Positions 29,484-38,925 of a stretch of DNA of 64,000 bases are shown piece by piece. The DNA is from Nocardia sp. NBC_00403. GTDB taxonomy: Bacteria; Actinomycetota; Actinomycetes; Mycobacteriales; Mycobacteriaceae. Numbering within the stretch: position 1 is the first letter of the stretch; every line of letters starts with the position of its first letter. The notes under the pieces were generated by a model. It saw only the letters and a program-made list of their open reading frames with translations. It was not told the origin of the DNA and ran no database searches. A program made the position numbers and the translations under genes. The stretch is taken from NCBI RefSeq assembly GCF_036046055.1, contig NZ_CP107939.1, positions 3,720,001 through 3,784,000 on the forward strand, read 5' to 3'.

Positions 29484-29563
29484 GCCTGCACCTCGCTGAC
29501 GCTCGGTTCCGGCATGACCGCCAAGGCGGCTGTGTCCTGGTTTCGCTCGCTGCGCTCGCTCAT
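29480..29563 (-). CDS. Possible 27-codon ORF bridging the DUF485 and actP genes
   Basis: A short ORF whose ATG overlaps the DUF485 stop (TCAT at 29560-29563 on the plus strand) and whose TGA overlaps the actP start (TCAT at 29480-29483). The peptide begins MSERSERNQ, from GAGCGAGCGCAGCGAGCG, a short repetitive motif that recurs in many actinobacterial genomes. It has no recognisable domain. It may serve only to carry ribosomes from the DUF485 gene to actP; whether the peptide has a role is unknown. Confidence 0.35.
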   Translation of the reverse strand: MSERSERNQDTAALAVMPEPSVSEVQA

Positions 29564-29946
29564 GCCTGGCCCCCTTCGAGGTAATGACGAATAGCGGCCG
29601 CGCGCGGGTCGAGTTCGCGGTTGGCGAACCGGACGTAGAGTGCGGTGATGGCGAAGGTGGAGACGAACTGCGCGAGGCCGAGCAGTAGGCCGAGGTTGAT
29701 GTTCCCGAAGACCTCGGTCGCCATGAAGTCGTGCGCGTAAGCGCCGAGCAGCACGTAACTCAGGTACCAGACCAGGAACAGCGCGGTCATCGGAAACACG
29801 AAGCGGCGCAACCGGCTTCGGAGCTCCTGGAATTGCGGACTCGCTTGCACGGCGGCGAAGTCTTCGGCGCTCGGCGTGCGCGGCGGCGCGGCGGCATCCG
29901 AGCGCCGAGGCTCGGTGCTCTCGCCGTCGAGGTCGATACTGGTCAT
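29560..29946 (-). CDS. DUF485 membrane protein (symporter partner, actP-linked)
   Basis: A 128-residue membrane protein of the DUF485 family with two transmembrane helices (about 58-80 and 92-112) and a hydrophilic N-terminus. Typical features are SPQFQELRSRLRRFVFPMT before the first helix and the ending RFANRELDPRAAAIRHYLEG. DUF485 proteins are encoded next to ActP-type symporters in many bacteria, where a small-subunit role is suspected. The ATG at 29946 has AGGA upstream and gives the usual family length. It is the second DUF485 copy in this operon. Confidence 0.85.
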   Translation of the reverse strand: MTSIDLDGESTEPRRSDAAAPPRTPSAEDFAAVQASPQFQELRSRLRRFVFPMTALFLVWYLSYVLLGAYAHDFMATEVFGNINLGLLLGLAQFVSTFAITALYVRFANRELDPRAAAIRHYLEGGQA

Positions 29947-30141
29947 CAGGAGTCCTAGCGTGTGACGTGACTTACTGCGCAGACCGTAGCCAGGTCGGCA
30001 TGAGGGAATCATGATGTGGCGCAGGTCACTCCGTGAAGGTGCCTGTTTGTGCGGTGAGCGGTCGGCTGGACGCGACGAACGGTCCGGCCGCGGAGTGCGA
30101 AAAACGGATCGCCACGGCGGTTCGTTCGACCGCGGGCAGCC

Positions 30142-31896
30142 TCAGTTGGAGCGCAGCACGCGCTCCCGGTCGGCGCCCATGCCGAGCCTTTCCGGCGCGT
30201 GCAGGCGCACGAAGATCCGCCCGACCGTGCGTGCGCTCTGGCCGCGTGTCACCTTGCTGACCAGGATCATCGATGCGAATGCCAGGGGAACGCTGATCGC
30301 CGCCGGATAGCCGAGCATCGCCGCGGGCCAGCCGCCCGCCACCTCGTCGGAGACCCCGCCGAGCACCGATACCGCCGTCGCGCCGCCCGCCGCCAGACCG
30401 CCGGTGATCAGGCCGGTGGCCGCCCCGATCGCGGTCAGCCCGCGCCACCAGATGCCGAGTGCAAGCAGCGGGCAGAGCGTGGACGCGGCGACCGAGAATG
30501 CGAGCCCGACGGTGCGGGACAGATCGAGCGAGGCGACGGTGAGCGAAAGACCGAGTGGCACGGCACCGGCGCACAGCGCTGCGGCACGAAAATCGCGAAT
30601 GCGCCCGCGCAGCATGTCCGTGCTGAGCACCCCCGCGATGCTCACGAGCAGACCCGACGAGGTGGACAGGAACGCGGCGATCGCGCCCGCGGCCGCCAGC
30701 GCCGCGAGCAACTGTCCCGGCAGACCGGCGAGCACCGATCCCGGCAGCAGCACCACCGCGGCATCGGAGGTGCCGGTGATCAGCAGCTGCGGCACGTAGA
30801 GCCGCGCGAAGACCCCCAGCAGCACCGGGAACAGGTAGAACACTCCGACCAGCCCGATCACCGCGAGCGCTGTGGTCCGCGCCGCCCGGCCGTCCGGGTT
30901 GGTGTAGAAGCGCACCAGCACATGCGGCAACCCCATGGTGCCGAGGAAGGTGGCGACGATCAGCGAGAACACCTGGTAGGTCGGATGCGATCCGCCGAAC
31001 CCGCCGCCGGGCAGCAACCAGGCCGCGCCGTCGGCGGGCGCACCGGCCACCACCGGCACGGCAGCGCCGGCATCGAGGACCAGCTGGGTGCCCGCGGCCA
31101 GCTCGTGTTCGCCGGATGTCAGCAGCGCCGGTCCGGTCACCGCGCGGTCGTCGAGGGTGCCGTTGATCGAAACCAGTTGTGGCGCGGCCACCTGAACGAC
31201 CACATCGGTGCTCACATCGACCGTCGTCCGCTCGGTGACGATCGGGGGCGCGGGTGTGGCGAGCTCGCGATCGTCGGCTAGGAAATGCCCGAGCAGCACC
31301 AGCGCCGGTATCGCCACCGCGGTCAACTTGAGCCAGTACTGGAAGGCCTGCACCAGCGTGATGGACCGCATCCCGCCGCCGGCTACATTAGCGATCACGA
31401 TGGCCCCGACCGCCACGGCGCCGACCCAGTCCGGCACGCCCAACAGAATGCGCAACGTCAACCCGGCGCCTTGGAACTGCGGAATCAGATACACCCCGCA
31501 TATCAGCACCACTACGACCGCCGCCAGCCGGCGCAGCCGCACCGACCCGAGCCGGAATTCCGCGAAGTCGGGCACGGTGTAGGCCCCCGATCGCCGCAGC
31601 GGCGCGGCCACGAACAACAGCAATCCGAGATATCCCGCGGTGAACCCGACCGGATACCAGAGCGCATCGGCCCCGTACTTGGCGATGAGCCCGGCAACAC
31701 CGAGAAAGGAAGCGGCGGAAAGATACTCGCCGGAGATCGCTGCCGCGTTCCAGCGCGGCCCGACACTACGCGAGGCAACGAGGAAGTCCGACGTGGTCCG
31801 CGCCAAGCGCACGCCGTAGACGCCGATGGCGACGGTGGCGAGTGCGGCAAGCAGCAGGGCGGCGATGGTGAGCGCGGGTGCGGTGCTGGTGCTCAT
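30142..31896 (-). CDS. Second SSS-family cation/monocarboxylate symporter
   Basis: A 584-residue sodium:solute symporter related to ActP, with VASRSVGPRWNAAAISGEYLSAASFLG near the N-terminus and FLGTMGLPHVLVRFYTNPDG in the middle. Between the sixth and seventh helices (about residues 205-310) it carries a ~100-residue soluble insertion rich in Val/Thr/Ala that ActP lacks at that length. The substrate is probably acetate or a related carboxylate, but the insertion may change this. It sits between the two DUF485 genes, 195 bp before the second one, and follows the first by 54 bp. Confidence 0.88.
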   Translation of the reverse strand: MSTSTAPALTIAALLLAALATVAIGVYGVRLARTTSDFLVASRSVGPRWNAAAISGEYLSAASFLGVAGLIAKYGADALWYPVGFTAGYLGLLLFVAAPLRRSGAYTVPDFAEFRLGSVRLRRLAAVVVVLICGVYLIPQFQGAGLTLRILLGVPDWVGAVAVGAIVIANVAGGGMRSITLVQAFQYWLKLTAVAIPALVLLGHFLADDRELATPAPPIVTERTTVDVSTDVVVQVAAPQLVSINGTLDDRAVTGPALLTSGEHELAAGTQLVLDAGAAVPVVAGAPADGAAWLLPGGGFGGSHPTYQVFSLIVATFLGTMGLPHVLVRFYTNPDGRAARTTALAVIGLVGVFYLFPVLLGVFARLYVPQLLITGTSDAAVVLLPGSVLAGLPGQLLAALAAAGAIAAFLSTSSGLLVSIAGVLSTDMLRGRIRDFRAAALCAGAVPLGLSLTVASLDLSRTVGLAFSVAASTLCPLLALGIWWRGLTAIGAATGLITGGLAAGGATAVSVLGGVSDEVAGGWPAAMLGYPAAISVPLAFASMILVSKVTRGQSARTVGRIFVRLHAPERLGMGADRERVLRSN

Positions 31897-31950
31897 TGTC
31901 GTCTCCGGCCGACTCGCTCCGTGAGATCGGTTGCCGCGTCGATGTTCACG

Positions 31951-32319
31951 TCACTCGTCCGCCAGCTCGAGGAAGTCCTGTTCGTTGTGCTCGGCGAGGC
32001 GAACGTACAGCCGGCCGACGGCGTAGAGCAGGGGATAGACCACGATACCGAGCAGCAGCCACGGCAGTCGTATACCGAAGACCACGAACGAGCCGACCGC
32101 TGCGATATGAAAAAGCAATGGCAGCGAGCACAATACGAGGACCGTGACCAGGCCGAGCCGCAGCGCGAGGCCGAGCTGAGCGCGAATGAGCCCGCCGATC
32201 ATGGCCGCGCCGATCTCGGTCTGTTCGGCCACCTCGACGCGAGTACGTACCCGCCGCGCGCCGCGACGCTCGGCCAGCACCACACGCTGCCGGGTCGGTC
32301 GCTGCTGCGGTCCGGTCAC
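31951..32319 (-). CDS. DUF485-like membrane protein (linked to second symporter)
   Basis: A 122-residue protein with two hydrophobic helices (about 54-75 and 82-102), the N-terminal charged segment [19 protein letters not shown] and an acidic C-terminus EHNEQDFLELADE. The layout matches the small membrane partner of SSS symporters. The GTG at 32319 overlaps the response-regulator stop (TCAC at 32316-32319 on the plus strand), coupling regulator and transporter. An open frame continues upstream but lies within the regulator gene. Confidence 0.75.
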   Translation of the reverse strand: MTGPQQRPTRQRVVLAERRGARRVRTRVEVAEQTEIGAAMIGGLIRAQLGLALRLGLVTVLVLCSLPLLFHIAAVGSFVVFGIRLPWLLLGIVVYPLLYAVGRLYVRLAEHNEQDFLELADE

Positions 32320-33113
32320 AGGTGGTTCCGCTGCTGTCGAGGGCCGTGCACGAGACGCTGCTTCAGCTCGCGGACCTGTCGCCGACTGACCGGCAGCTCC
32401 ACCGCCGCGGCGTTCCCGTCCGCGCGCAGGCACACCACCGTGCCGGTGCCGACCGTGCGCAATCCGGTCACCAGCCGCAGCGCCACCAGATAGGACCGGT
32501 GCACCCGCAGGAATCCCGCATTCTCCCAGCGGGATTCCAGCGCGGTCAGCGGAATCCGCACCAGATGTGACCCGGCGCTGGTGTGCAGCCGCGCGTAATC
32601 ACCGTCCGCCTCCACCCAGCTCACGCTCGAGCGGTTCACCAAGGTGGTGACGCCGCCGAGCTCGACGGGGATGACCGCGTTCGGATCGGCGCGCGGCTGC
32701 TCGGTCACCAGTGCGGGCGTGCTGCGCGCGGCGGCGATTCGCCGCACCGCCTCGGCCAATCGTGCCTCGCGCAACGGCTTGAGCAGGTAATCGACGGCCC
32801 CGAGATCGAATGCCGCCACCGCTCGATCGTCGTGCGCCGTCACGAACACGACGGCGGGTGGATTCGCGAACTCCGACAGGATGCCCGCCAATTCCATCCC
32901 GTCCAGCCCGGGCATATTGATGTCGAGGAACACCGCATCGATGGGATGGGCCCGCATCAGCCGCAGCGCATTGGTCGCGTCGCCCGCGCTGTGGATCTCG
33001 CCGACACCCGATTGCGCGCGCAGCAAATACACCAGCTCGTCCAGAGCCGGTTTCTCGTCGTCCACGGCAAGCACGCGAAGCGCTCCGGTGGACTGGTCAG
33101 TGGTCCGGGTCAC
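32316..33113 (-). CDS. LytTR-family response regulator
   Basis: A 265-residue response regulator. The receiver domain (~13-130) shows the acidic pair DDEKP, the phospho-acceptor aspartate in AVFLDINMPGLDG (near residue 62), VFVTAHDDRA and the lysine in YLLKPLREA. A LytTR DNA-binding domain follows (~150-255), with VSWVEADGDYARLHT and FLRVHRSYLVAL. Such regulators bind paired direct repeats. The GTG start at 33113 lies 51 bp after the sensor kinase stop, and the stop overlaps the DUF485 gene, so it very likely controls the symporter genes that follow. Confidence 0.92.
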   Translation of the reverse strand: MTRTTDQSTGALRVLAVDDEKPALDELVYLLRAQSGVGEIHSAGDATNALRLMRAHPIDAVFLDINMPGLDGMELAGILSEFANPPAVVFVTAHDDRAVAAFDLGAVDYLLKPLREARLAEAVRRIAAARSTPALVTEQPRADPNAVIPVELGGVTTLVNRSSVSWVEADGDYARLHTSAGSHLVRIPLTALESRWENAGFLRVHRSYLVALRLVTGLRTVGTGTVVCLRADGNAAAVELPVSRRQVRELKQRLVHGPRQQRNHL

Positions 33114-33164
33114 AGCCGGTCCATCGTAAGCGCTGGCTTCGCTGCATCGGATCGGGTCGAGCCT

Positions 33165-34397
33165 TCATGCCTGGATGCCGGCCCGGAACTTGGGGACCCG
33201 CAGGCTCACCTTGGTGCCCGCGCCGGGCGCGGTTTCCACGATCAGGCCGTAGTCGTTGCCGAAGGCGGCGCGCAGCCGGTCGTCGACATTGGCAAGGCCC
33301 ACATGGGCCGATTCGCCGGAAGCCGCCGGGCCGGTGCCGGTTTCGATCGCGTCGAGGGCGCCGGAGCGCAGCAGATCCGGATCCATCCCGATGCCGTCGT
33401 CTTCGACGCTGATCACGCAGTCGGTGCCCGCGTCGGTGGCGATAATGCTCACCGTGCCGCCGCGGCTCGCCCCCGCCAAGCCGTGCCGGACCGCGTTCTC
33501 CACCAGCGGTTGCAGAGCGAGGAAGGGCAGCACAACGCCGAGCACCTCCGGCGCGATCTGCAGCCGTACCTCCAGCGCATCGCCGAAGCGGGCCCGCTCC
33601 AGGGCGAGATACCGCTCGATATTGCGCAGTTCGTCCGCGAGGACGGTGAATTCGCCCGCGGCGCGGAAGGAATAGCGGGTGAAGTCCGCGAATTCGAGGA
33701 TCAGCTCCCGCGCCCGATCCGGGTCGGTGCGGACGAAGGATGCCACGGTATTGAGTGCGTTGTAGATGAAATGCGGGCTGATCTGGGCGCGCAATGCGCG
33801 CACCTCGGCGCGGTCCAAGCGGGCGCGGGATGCATCGAGCTCGGCCAACTCGAGCTGGCCGCAGGCGTATCGCGCCACCTCCGCCACCGCGCCGAGCCTG
33901 CCGGGTCCCGGCTGCCCGGTGGTCACCACTCCCAGCGCACCGGCAACTCCGGAGTTTTCGATCAGCAATGGCTGAGCGATCAAGGTGCGCCCGGAGTGCT
34001 CGACGCGGCCGGGCCCGGACACCAGGACCGGTCGCTCGGTCGCCATCGCGCGGCGTGCGGCATCGGCGAAATACTCGGCGAGATCGGAGTGCGGGCCGTC
34101 CCAGGCGAGCAAGGTGCCGTCCGGATCGGCGACGCCCAGCGCCTCGGCACCGGTGAGGGCGCGCAGATGCGGCGCCGATTCCTGCGCGGACTGATCCGTC
34201 AGGCCCTGACGCAAGGGCCGCGCGGCCAGCGAGGCGGTGTGCAGCGCGGTGTGCACCGCGCGCTCGGCCGGTGTGGTCACAGACCGACGGGTCCGCGACC
34301 ACACCAGCAGCGCACCGGCGAGCAACAGCACCGAGGCGACAACGGCTACCGCCGCCGTTGTCAACGCGTACCCGTCGAAGGGGTGTGTTGCTGCCAC
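33165..34397 (-). CDS. LytS-type sensor histidine kinase
   Basis: A 410-residue sensor kinase of the LytS/YehU class. One transmembrane segment (about 12-32) is followed by a GAF-like region (~75-190) and the His_kinase motif ISPHFIYNALNTVASF (phospho-accepting histidine near residue 213). The HATPase domain has LQPLVENAVRHG and DDGIGMD. With a single N-terminal helix, sensing is probably intracellular, through the GAF-like part. It is the first gene of the operon leading to the LytTR regulator and the acetate genes; GATAAT about 14 bases before the GTG start may be a promoter -10. Confidence 0.9.
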   Translation of the reverse strand: MAATHPFDGYALTTAAVAVVASVLLLAGALLVWSRTRRSVTTPAERAVHTALHTASLAARPLRQGLTDQSAQESAPHLRALTGAEALGVADPDGTLLAWDGPHSDLAEYFADAARRAMATERPVLVSGPGRVEHSGRTLIAQPLLIENSGVAGALGVVTTGQPGPGRLGAVAEVARYACGQLELAELDASRARLDRAEVRALRAQISPHFIYNALNTVASFVRTDPDRARELILEFADFTRYSFRAAGEFTVLADELRNIERYLALERARFGDALEVRLQIAPEVLGVVLPFLALQPLVENAVRHGLAGASRGGTVSIIATDAGTDCVISVEDDGIGMDPDLLRSGALDAIETGTGPAASGESAHVGLANVDDRLRAAFGNDYGLIVETAPGAGTKVSLRVPKFRAGIQA

Positions 34398-34458
34398 GTC
34401 ATCGCCCGATTATCCCGATGCCGTCACGCGGTCGGTGACAGCAGCGCCGAAGCGCAGG

Positions 34459-34899
34459 CTACGGCTGGTATTCGTGCACCGTGAACTCACGGTTGCCCGG
34501 TTCCGGCAGGTGCGCCGCGCCGATGGTCACCGTGCTGGTGAAATCGCCGATTCCGGGCTGGAAGATCGCGGAGTAGCTGCTGTTGCTCCAGTACCCGGGG
34601 CCGTTCGCGGTCACTGTGAACGAGCCCGTCGCGCCGGTGGCGAGATTGCGCCAGTTCAGCGTGACCGGCAGCGTGCACGGTCCGATGCCGAACATGGTCG
34701 TGCTGACGGTGAACGCCGCGCTCGACGGATAGGCGTCACCGTTGACACTCGAATCGACCTGCGCGAAACAGGCGCCCTGGGTGAGCGAGTAGATGGTGGC
34801 GAACTTGCCCTCCGCGGTGGCGGGTGCGGCCGTGGCCAGCAGTGCAACGGCGGCAACGGGTGTAGCGGAAAGGACGAACAGAGATCTGGCTGTATTCAT
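34459..34899 (-). CDS. Small secreted protein of unknown function
   Basis: A 146-residue exported protein. The signal peptide (residues 1-~30) ends at AAPATAEG, a good signal peptidase I site. The mature domain is about 115 residues, beta-rich, with two cysteines (near 45 and 73) that may form a disulfide, and ends YQP. It resembles the small secreted proteins common in nocardiae, but I cannot name a family. The ATG at 34899 is preferred to the GTG six bases upstream because GGGG precedes it at fitting distance. Confidence 0.75.
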   Translation of the reverse strand: MNTARSLFVLSATPVAAVALLATAAPATAEGKFATIYSLTQGACFAQVDSSVNGDAYPSSAAFTVSTTMFGIGPCTLPVTLNWRNLATGATGSFTVTANGPGYWSNSSYSAIFQPGIGDFTSTVTIGAAHLPEPGNREFTVHEYQP

Positions 34900-35255
34900 C
34901 GGCACCCCTACAGGGTTGGTCAGTTCTTGGTTGTGCGGTCATGCCCGTAAACACATCCCGATAAACGTTGCCACGCGCGCCGCCTCGGTGGTCGAGATTC
35001 CGCCGATCCAGCAGCGCGGAGGAGAACGTTGCCGCGGGCGTCGCGTAGTGTCGACCGGTCCGCGCTAGACGTCATTCGCGGAAAATGGACAGCTCCATGG
35101 CGACTCGCCAGACGCGCCGGTGATCTTCGCCACCGACACGCCGGGCCCTCCTGGGGCGTCTCTTTGCGGCGTGCGCGCCTCAGAAAACTTGTCGTACCGA
35201 CGTGCCTAGAATCGCTAGGCCAACCCCCGTCGAGACCTTGGGAGGAAGGACCGTC
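34900..35255. other. Divergent intergenic region upstream of dnaE
   Basis: A 356-bp region between the divergent starts of the secreted protein and dnaE. Open frames here give Arg-rich translations without a domain. TAGAAT at 35207-35212 is a possible -10 hexamer for dnaE, and GGGAGGAAGG at 35240-35249 is its ribosome binding site. I see no RNA gene. Confidence 0.5.
35207..35212 (+). promoter_or_regulatory. Possible -10 element of dnaE
   Basis: TAGAAT matches the TAnnnT pattern of the housekeeping sigma factor and lies 44 bp upstream of the dnaE start at 35256. A clear -35 is not visible; TTGTCG at 35189-35194 is too close for classical spacing. Confidence 0.3.
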
Positions 35256-38200
35256 TTGGCCGCCTCGTCCGGATCGTTCGTTCACCTGCACAACCACACC
35301 GAGTACTCCATGCTCGACGGTGCGGCGAAGATTTCGCCCCTGTTCGCCGAGGCGAAACGGCTGGGGATGGACGCGGTCGGGATGACCGACCACGGCAATA
35401 TGTACGGCGCCTCCGAGTTCTACAACTCCGCGAAAAAGGCGGGCATCAAGCCGATCATCGGTATCGAGGCCTACATTGCGCCCGCCTCCCGATTCGACAC
35501 CAAGCGCATCCAGTGGGGCGATCCGAGCCAGAAGGGCGACGACGTCTCCGGCTCCGGCGCCTACACGCACATGACCATGGTCGCCGAGAACGCGACCGGC
35601 CTGCGCAACCTGTTCAAGCTGTCTTCGCTGGCGTCGCTCGAGGGCCAGCTCGGCAAGTGGGCGCGGATGGATGAGGAGATCATCGCCCAATATGCCGAGG
35701 GCATCATCGCCACCACCGGCTGCCCCTCCGGCGAGGTGCAGACCCGCCTGCGCCTCGGTCACGACCGCGAGGCCCTGGAGGCTGCGGCCAAGTGGCAGGA
35801 GATCTTCGGCAAGGACAACTTCTTTCTCGAGGTGATGGACCACGGCCTGTCCATCGAGCGCCGGGTCCGCGAGGGGCTGCTGGATATCAGCAAGCAGCTG
35901 GGCATCCCGCCGATCGCCACCAACGACTGTCATTACGTCACCAAGGATCAGTCGACCAATCACGAGGCGCTGCTGTGCATTCAGACCGGCAAGACGCTGA
36001 GCGACCCGACCCGCTTCAAGTTCGACGGTGACGGCTACTACCTGAAGTCCGCCGAGGAGATGCGCGCGATCTGGGACGCCGAGGTGCCCGGCGCGTGCGA
36101 CAACACGGTGCTCATCGGTGAACGGGTGCAGCCCTACGACGACGTGTGGGCACACCGCGACCGGATGCCGGTCTTCCCGGTGCCCGACGGCGAGAGCGAA
36201 GGCAGCTGGCTGCGCAAAGAGGTCGCCCGGGGACTGGACCGCCGGTTCCCCAACGGCGTGCCGCAGGACTACATGGATCGGGCCGAGTACGAGATCGGCG
36301 TCATCCTGGAGATGGGCTTCCCGGCCTACTTCCTGGTGGTCGGTGACCTGATCGAGCATGCCCGCGAGGTCGGCATCCGAGTCGGCCCCGGCCGTGGTTC
36401 GGCCGCTGGTTCGCTGGTGGCCTACGCCCTGACCATCACCAATATCGACCCGATTCCACATGGGCTGCTGTTCGAGCGGTTCCTCAACCCCGAGCGCGTG
36501 TCGATGCCCGATATCGATATCGACTTCGACGATCGCCGCCGCGGTGAAATGGTGCGCTATGCCACCGAGAAGTGGGGCAGCGACAGGGTCGCGCAGGTCA
36601 TCACGTTCGGCACCATCAAGACCAAGGCCGCCATCAAGGACTCGGCCCGAGTGTTGTTCGGCCAGCCCGGATTTGCCATCGCCGACCAGATCACCAAGGC
36701 GTTGCCACCGCCGATCATGGCCAAGGACATCTCGGTGTCGGGCATCACCGACCCGGAGCACGAGCGCTACAAAGAAGCGGCCGAGGTCCGGACGCTTATC
36801 GACACCAACCCCGACATCGCCAAGATCTACGAGACCGCACGGGGTCTGGAAGGCCTGATCCGCAACGCAGGCGTGCATGCCTGCGCGGTGATCATGTCCT
36901 CGGAGCCGCTGACCGACGCCATCCCGGTGTGGAAGCGCCCGCAGGACGGTGCCCTCATCACCGGCTGGGACTATCCGTCGTGCGAGGCCATCGGCCTGCT
37001 GAAGATGGACTTCCTCGGCCTGCGTAACCTGACGGTGCTCGGTGACGCGATCGACAACGCGAAACTGAACCGCGGCGTCGAGATCGACTTGGACGCATTG
37101 CCATTGGACAACCCGGCGACCTATGACCTGCTGGCTCGCGGCGACACGCTCGGTGTGTTCCAGCTCGATGGTGGTCCGATGCGCGACCTGCTGCGCCGCA
37201 TGCAGCCGACCGCGTTCGAGGACATCGTGGCCGTCGGCGCTCTGTATCGCCCCGGCCCGATGGGCATGAACGCGCACAACGACTATGCCGACCGCAAGAA
37301 CAACCGCCAAGAGGTCAAGCCGATCCATCCGGAACTGGCCGAGCCGTTGAAGGACATCCTCGGCGCAACCTACGGTCTGATCGTCTACCAAGAGCAGATC
37401 ATGCACGTCGCGCAGAAGGTGGCCGGCTACTCGCTCGGTCGAGCAGACATCTTGCGCCGCGCGATGGGTAAGAAGAAGGCCGAGGTGCTGGCCGCGGAGT
37501 TCGAGGGCTTCGAGGCGGGCATGCAGGCCAATGGCTATTCCAAGGCCGCCATCAAGGCGCTGTGGGACACCATCCTTCCGTTCGCCGGGTACGCGTTCAA
37601 CAAATCGCATGCCGCGGCCTACGGTCTGGTCTCCTACTGGACCGCCTACTTCAAGGCGAACTATCCGGCCGAGTACATGGCGGCACTGCTGACCAGCGTC
37701 GGCGACGACAAGGACAAGGCCGCGGTCTATCTGTCGGACTGCCGCCGCCTCGGTATCACCGTGTTGCCGCCGGACGTCAACGAGTCCGAACTGAACTTCG
37801 CCTCCGTCGGCAAAGACATCCGGTTCGGACTCGGCGCGGTGCGCAATGTCGGCGCCAACGTGGTGTCCTCGATCATCGCCGCGCGCAAGGAGAAGTCGAA
37901 GTTCACCGACTTCTCGGACTACCTGAACAAGATCGACGCGATCGCTTGCACCAAGAAGGTCACCGAATCCCTCATCAAGGCAGGCGGATTCGACTCGCTC
38001 GGGCATCCGCGCAAGGGTCTGCTGCTGGTCCATTCCGATGCCATCGACGCGGTGATGTCGACCAAGAAGGCCGAGGCGATCGGGCAGTTCGATCTCTTCG
38101 GCGGGATGGATGCCGACGAGTCGGTGTCCTCGATCTTCGACGTGAAGGTGCCCGACGACGAGTGGGAGAGTAAGCACAAGCTCGCGTTGGAGCGCGAAAT

Positions 38201-38804
38201 GCTCGGCCTGTACGTGTCCGGGCATCCGCTCAACGGTGTCGAGCATGTGCTTGCCGCGCAAGCGGATACGCAGATCCCCGCCATTCTCGAGGGTGACATC
38301 AAGGACGGCGCCCAGGTGACCATCGGCGGCATCCTCGCCTCGGTCAACCGACGGATCAACAAGAACGGTCTGGCCTGGGCTTCCGCGCAGCTGGAAGATC
38401 TGACCGGTGGCATCGAGGTGCTGTTCTTCCCGCAGTCGTATTCGGTCTACGGTATGGATGTCGTGGAGGACGCCGTCGTCCTGGTGAAGGCCCGCGTCTC
38501 GGTCCGCGACGACCGGATCTCGTTGATTGCCAACGATCTCGCCGTCCCCGACCTCTCCTCGATCGGTGTGGCCAAGCCGCTCGCGGTGATCCTGCCGACC
38601 AGGCTGTGCACCCCCGACAAGGTGAGCGCCCTCAAGCGCGTCCTGACCAGCCACCCCGGCACCGCAGATGTGCACCTGCGGCTGGTCGGCGCCCGCGACA
38701 AGACCACCCTGCTGAAACTCGACGACAGCCTGCGCGTCTCGCCGTCGTCGGCGTTGATGGGCGATTTGAAGGCCCTACTCGGTCCCGGCTGCTTGGCCGG
38801 CTGA
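35256..38804 (+). CDS. dnaE1: DNA polymerase III alpha subunit (replicative)
   Basis: An 1,182-residue replicative polymerase alpha subunit, very similar throughout to mycobacterial DnaE1. The N-terminal PHP domain starts [15 protein letters not shown] and retains its metal-binding histidines, the likely proofreading exonuclease of actinobacteria. The C-family catalytic triad is supplied by [12 protein letters not shown] (near residue 415) and the downstream palm. The helix-hairpin-helix and OB-fold regions follow, and the beta-clamp-binding site QFDLFG lies near residue 945. The start is a TTG at 35256 with GGGAGGAAGG six bases upstream; an in-frame GTG at 35202 lacks such a site. A strong hairpin follows the gene. 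Confidence 0.95.
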   Translation: MAASSGSFVHLHNHTEYSMLDGAAKISPLFAEAKRLGMDAVGMTDHGNMYGASEFYNSAKKAGIKPIIGIEAYIAPASRFDTKRIQWGDPSQKGDDVSGSGAYTHMTMVAENATGLRNLFKLSSLASLEGQLGKWARMDEEIIAQYAEGIIATTGCPSGEVQTRLRLGHDREALEAAAKWQEIFGKDNFFLEVMDHGLSIERRVREGLLDISKQLGIPPIATNDCHYVTKDQSTNHEALLCIQTGKTLSDPTRFKFDGDGYYLKSAEEMRAIWDAEVPGACDNTVLIGERVQPYDDVWAHRDRMPVFPVPDGESEGSWLRKEVARGLDRRFPNGVPQDYMDRAEYEIGVILEMGFPAYFLVVGDLIEHAREVGIRVGPGRGSAAGSLVAYALTITNIDPIPHGLLFERFLNPERVSMPDIDIDFDDRRRGEMVRYATEKWGSDRVAQVITFGTIKTKAAIKDSARVLFGQPGFAIADQITKALPPPIMAKDISVSGITDPEHERYKEAAEVRTLIDTNPDIAKIYETARGLEGLIRNAGVHACAVIMSSEPLTDAIPVWKRPQDGALITGWDYPSCEAIGLLKMDFLGLRNLTVLGDAIDNAKLNRGVEIDLDALPLDNPATYDLLARGDTLGVFQLDGGPMRDLLRRMQPTAFEDIVAVGALYRPGPMGMNAHNDYADRKNNRQEVKPIHPELAEPLKDILGATYGLIVYQEQIMHVAQKVAGYSLGRADILRRAMGKKKAEVLAAEFEGFEAGMQANGYSKAAIKALWDTILPFAGYAFNKSHAAAYGLVSYWTAYFKANYPAEYMAALLTSVGDDKDKAAVYLSDCRRLGITVLPPDVNESELNFASVGKDIRFGLGAVRNVGANVVSSIIAARKEKSKFTDFSDYLNKIDAIACTKKVTESLIKAGGFDSLGHPRKGLLLVHSDAIDAVMSTKKAEAIGQFDLFGGMDADESVSSIFDVKVPDDEWESKHKLALEREMLGLYVSGHPLNGVEHVLAAQADTQIPAILEGDIKDGAQVTIGGILASVNRRINKNGLAWASAQLEDLTGGIEVLFFPQSYSVYGMDVVEDAVVLVKARVSVRDDRISLIANDLAVPDLSSIGVAKPLAVILPTRLCTPDKVSALKRVLTSHPGTADVHLRLVGARDKTTLLKLDDSLRVSPSSALMGDLKALLGPGCLAG

Positions 38805-38816
38805 GCTACCTCCGAC

Positions 38817-38856
38817 GCCGAACCCCGGCTTGCCACAAGGCAAGTCGGGGTTCGGC
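38817..38856. terminator. Strong bidirectional hairpin between dnaE and the MFS gene
   Basis: An 18-bp stem (38817-38834 with 38839-38856, one G-U pair) and the loop ACAA lie 12 bp after the dnaE stop and 69 bp before the end of the convergent MFS gene. The perfect, GC-rich stem without a long U tract is typical for actinobacterial terminators and could act in both directions. Confidence 0.8.
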
Positions 38857-38925
38857 ATTCCAGCTGGTCGCGGACCGGTTGTCGGTGGGAAACCGGGCGG
38901 CGGTGCGAGGTTCGGCGTCCTCCGG

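Noticed and set aside
34920-38675. Very long open frame antisense to dnaE
   Set aside because: Its translation lacks any domain, and it mirrors the codon pattern of dnaE; such antisense frames are common in GC-rich genes.
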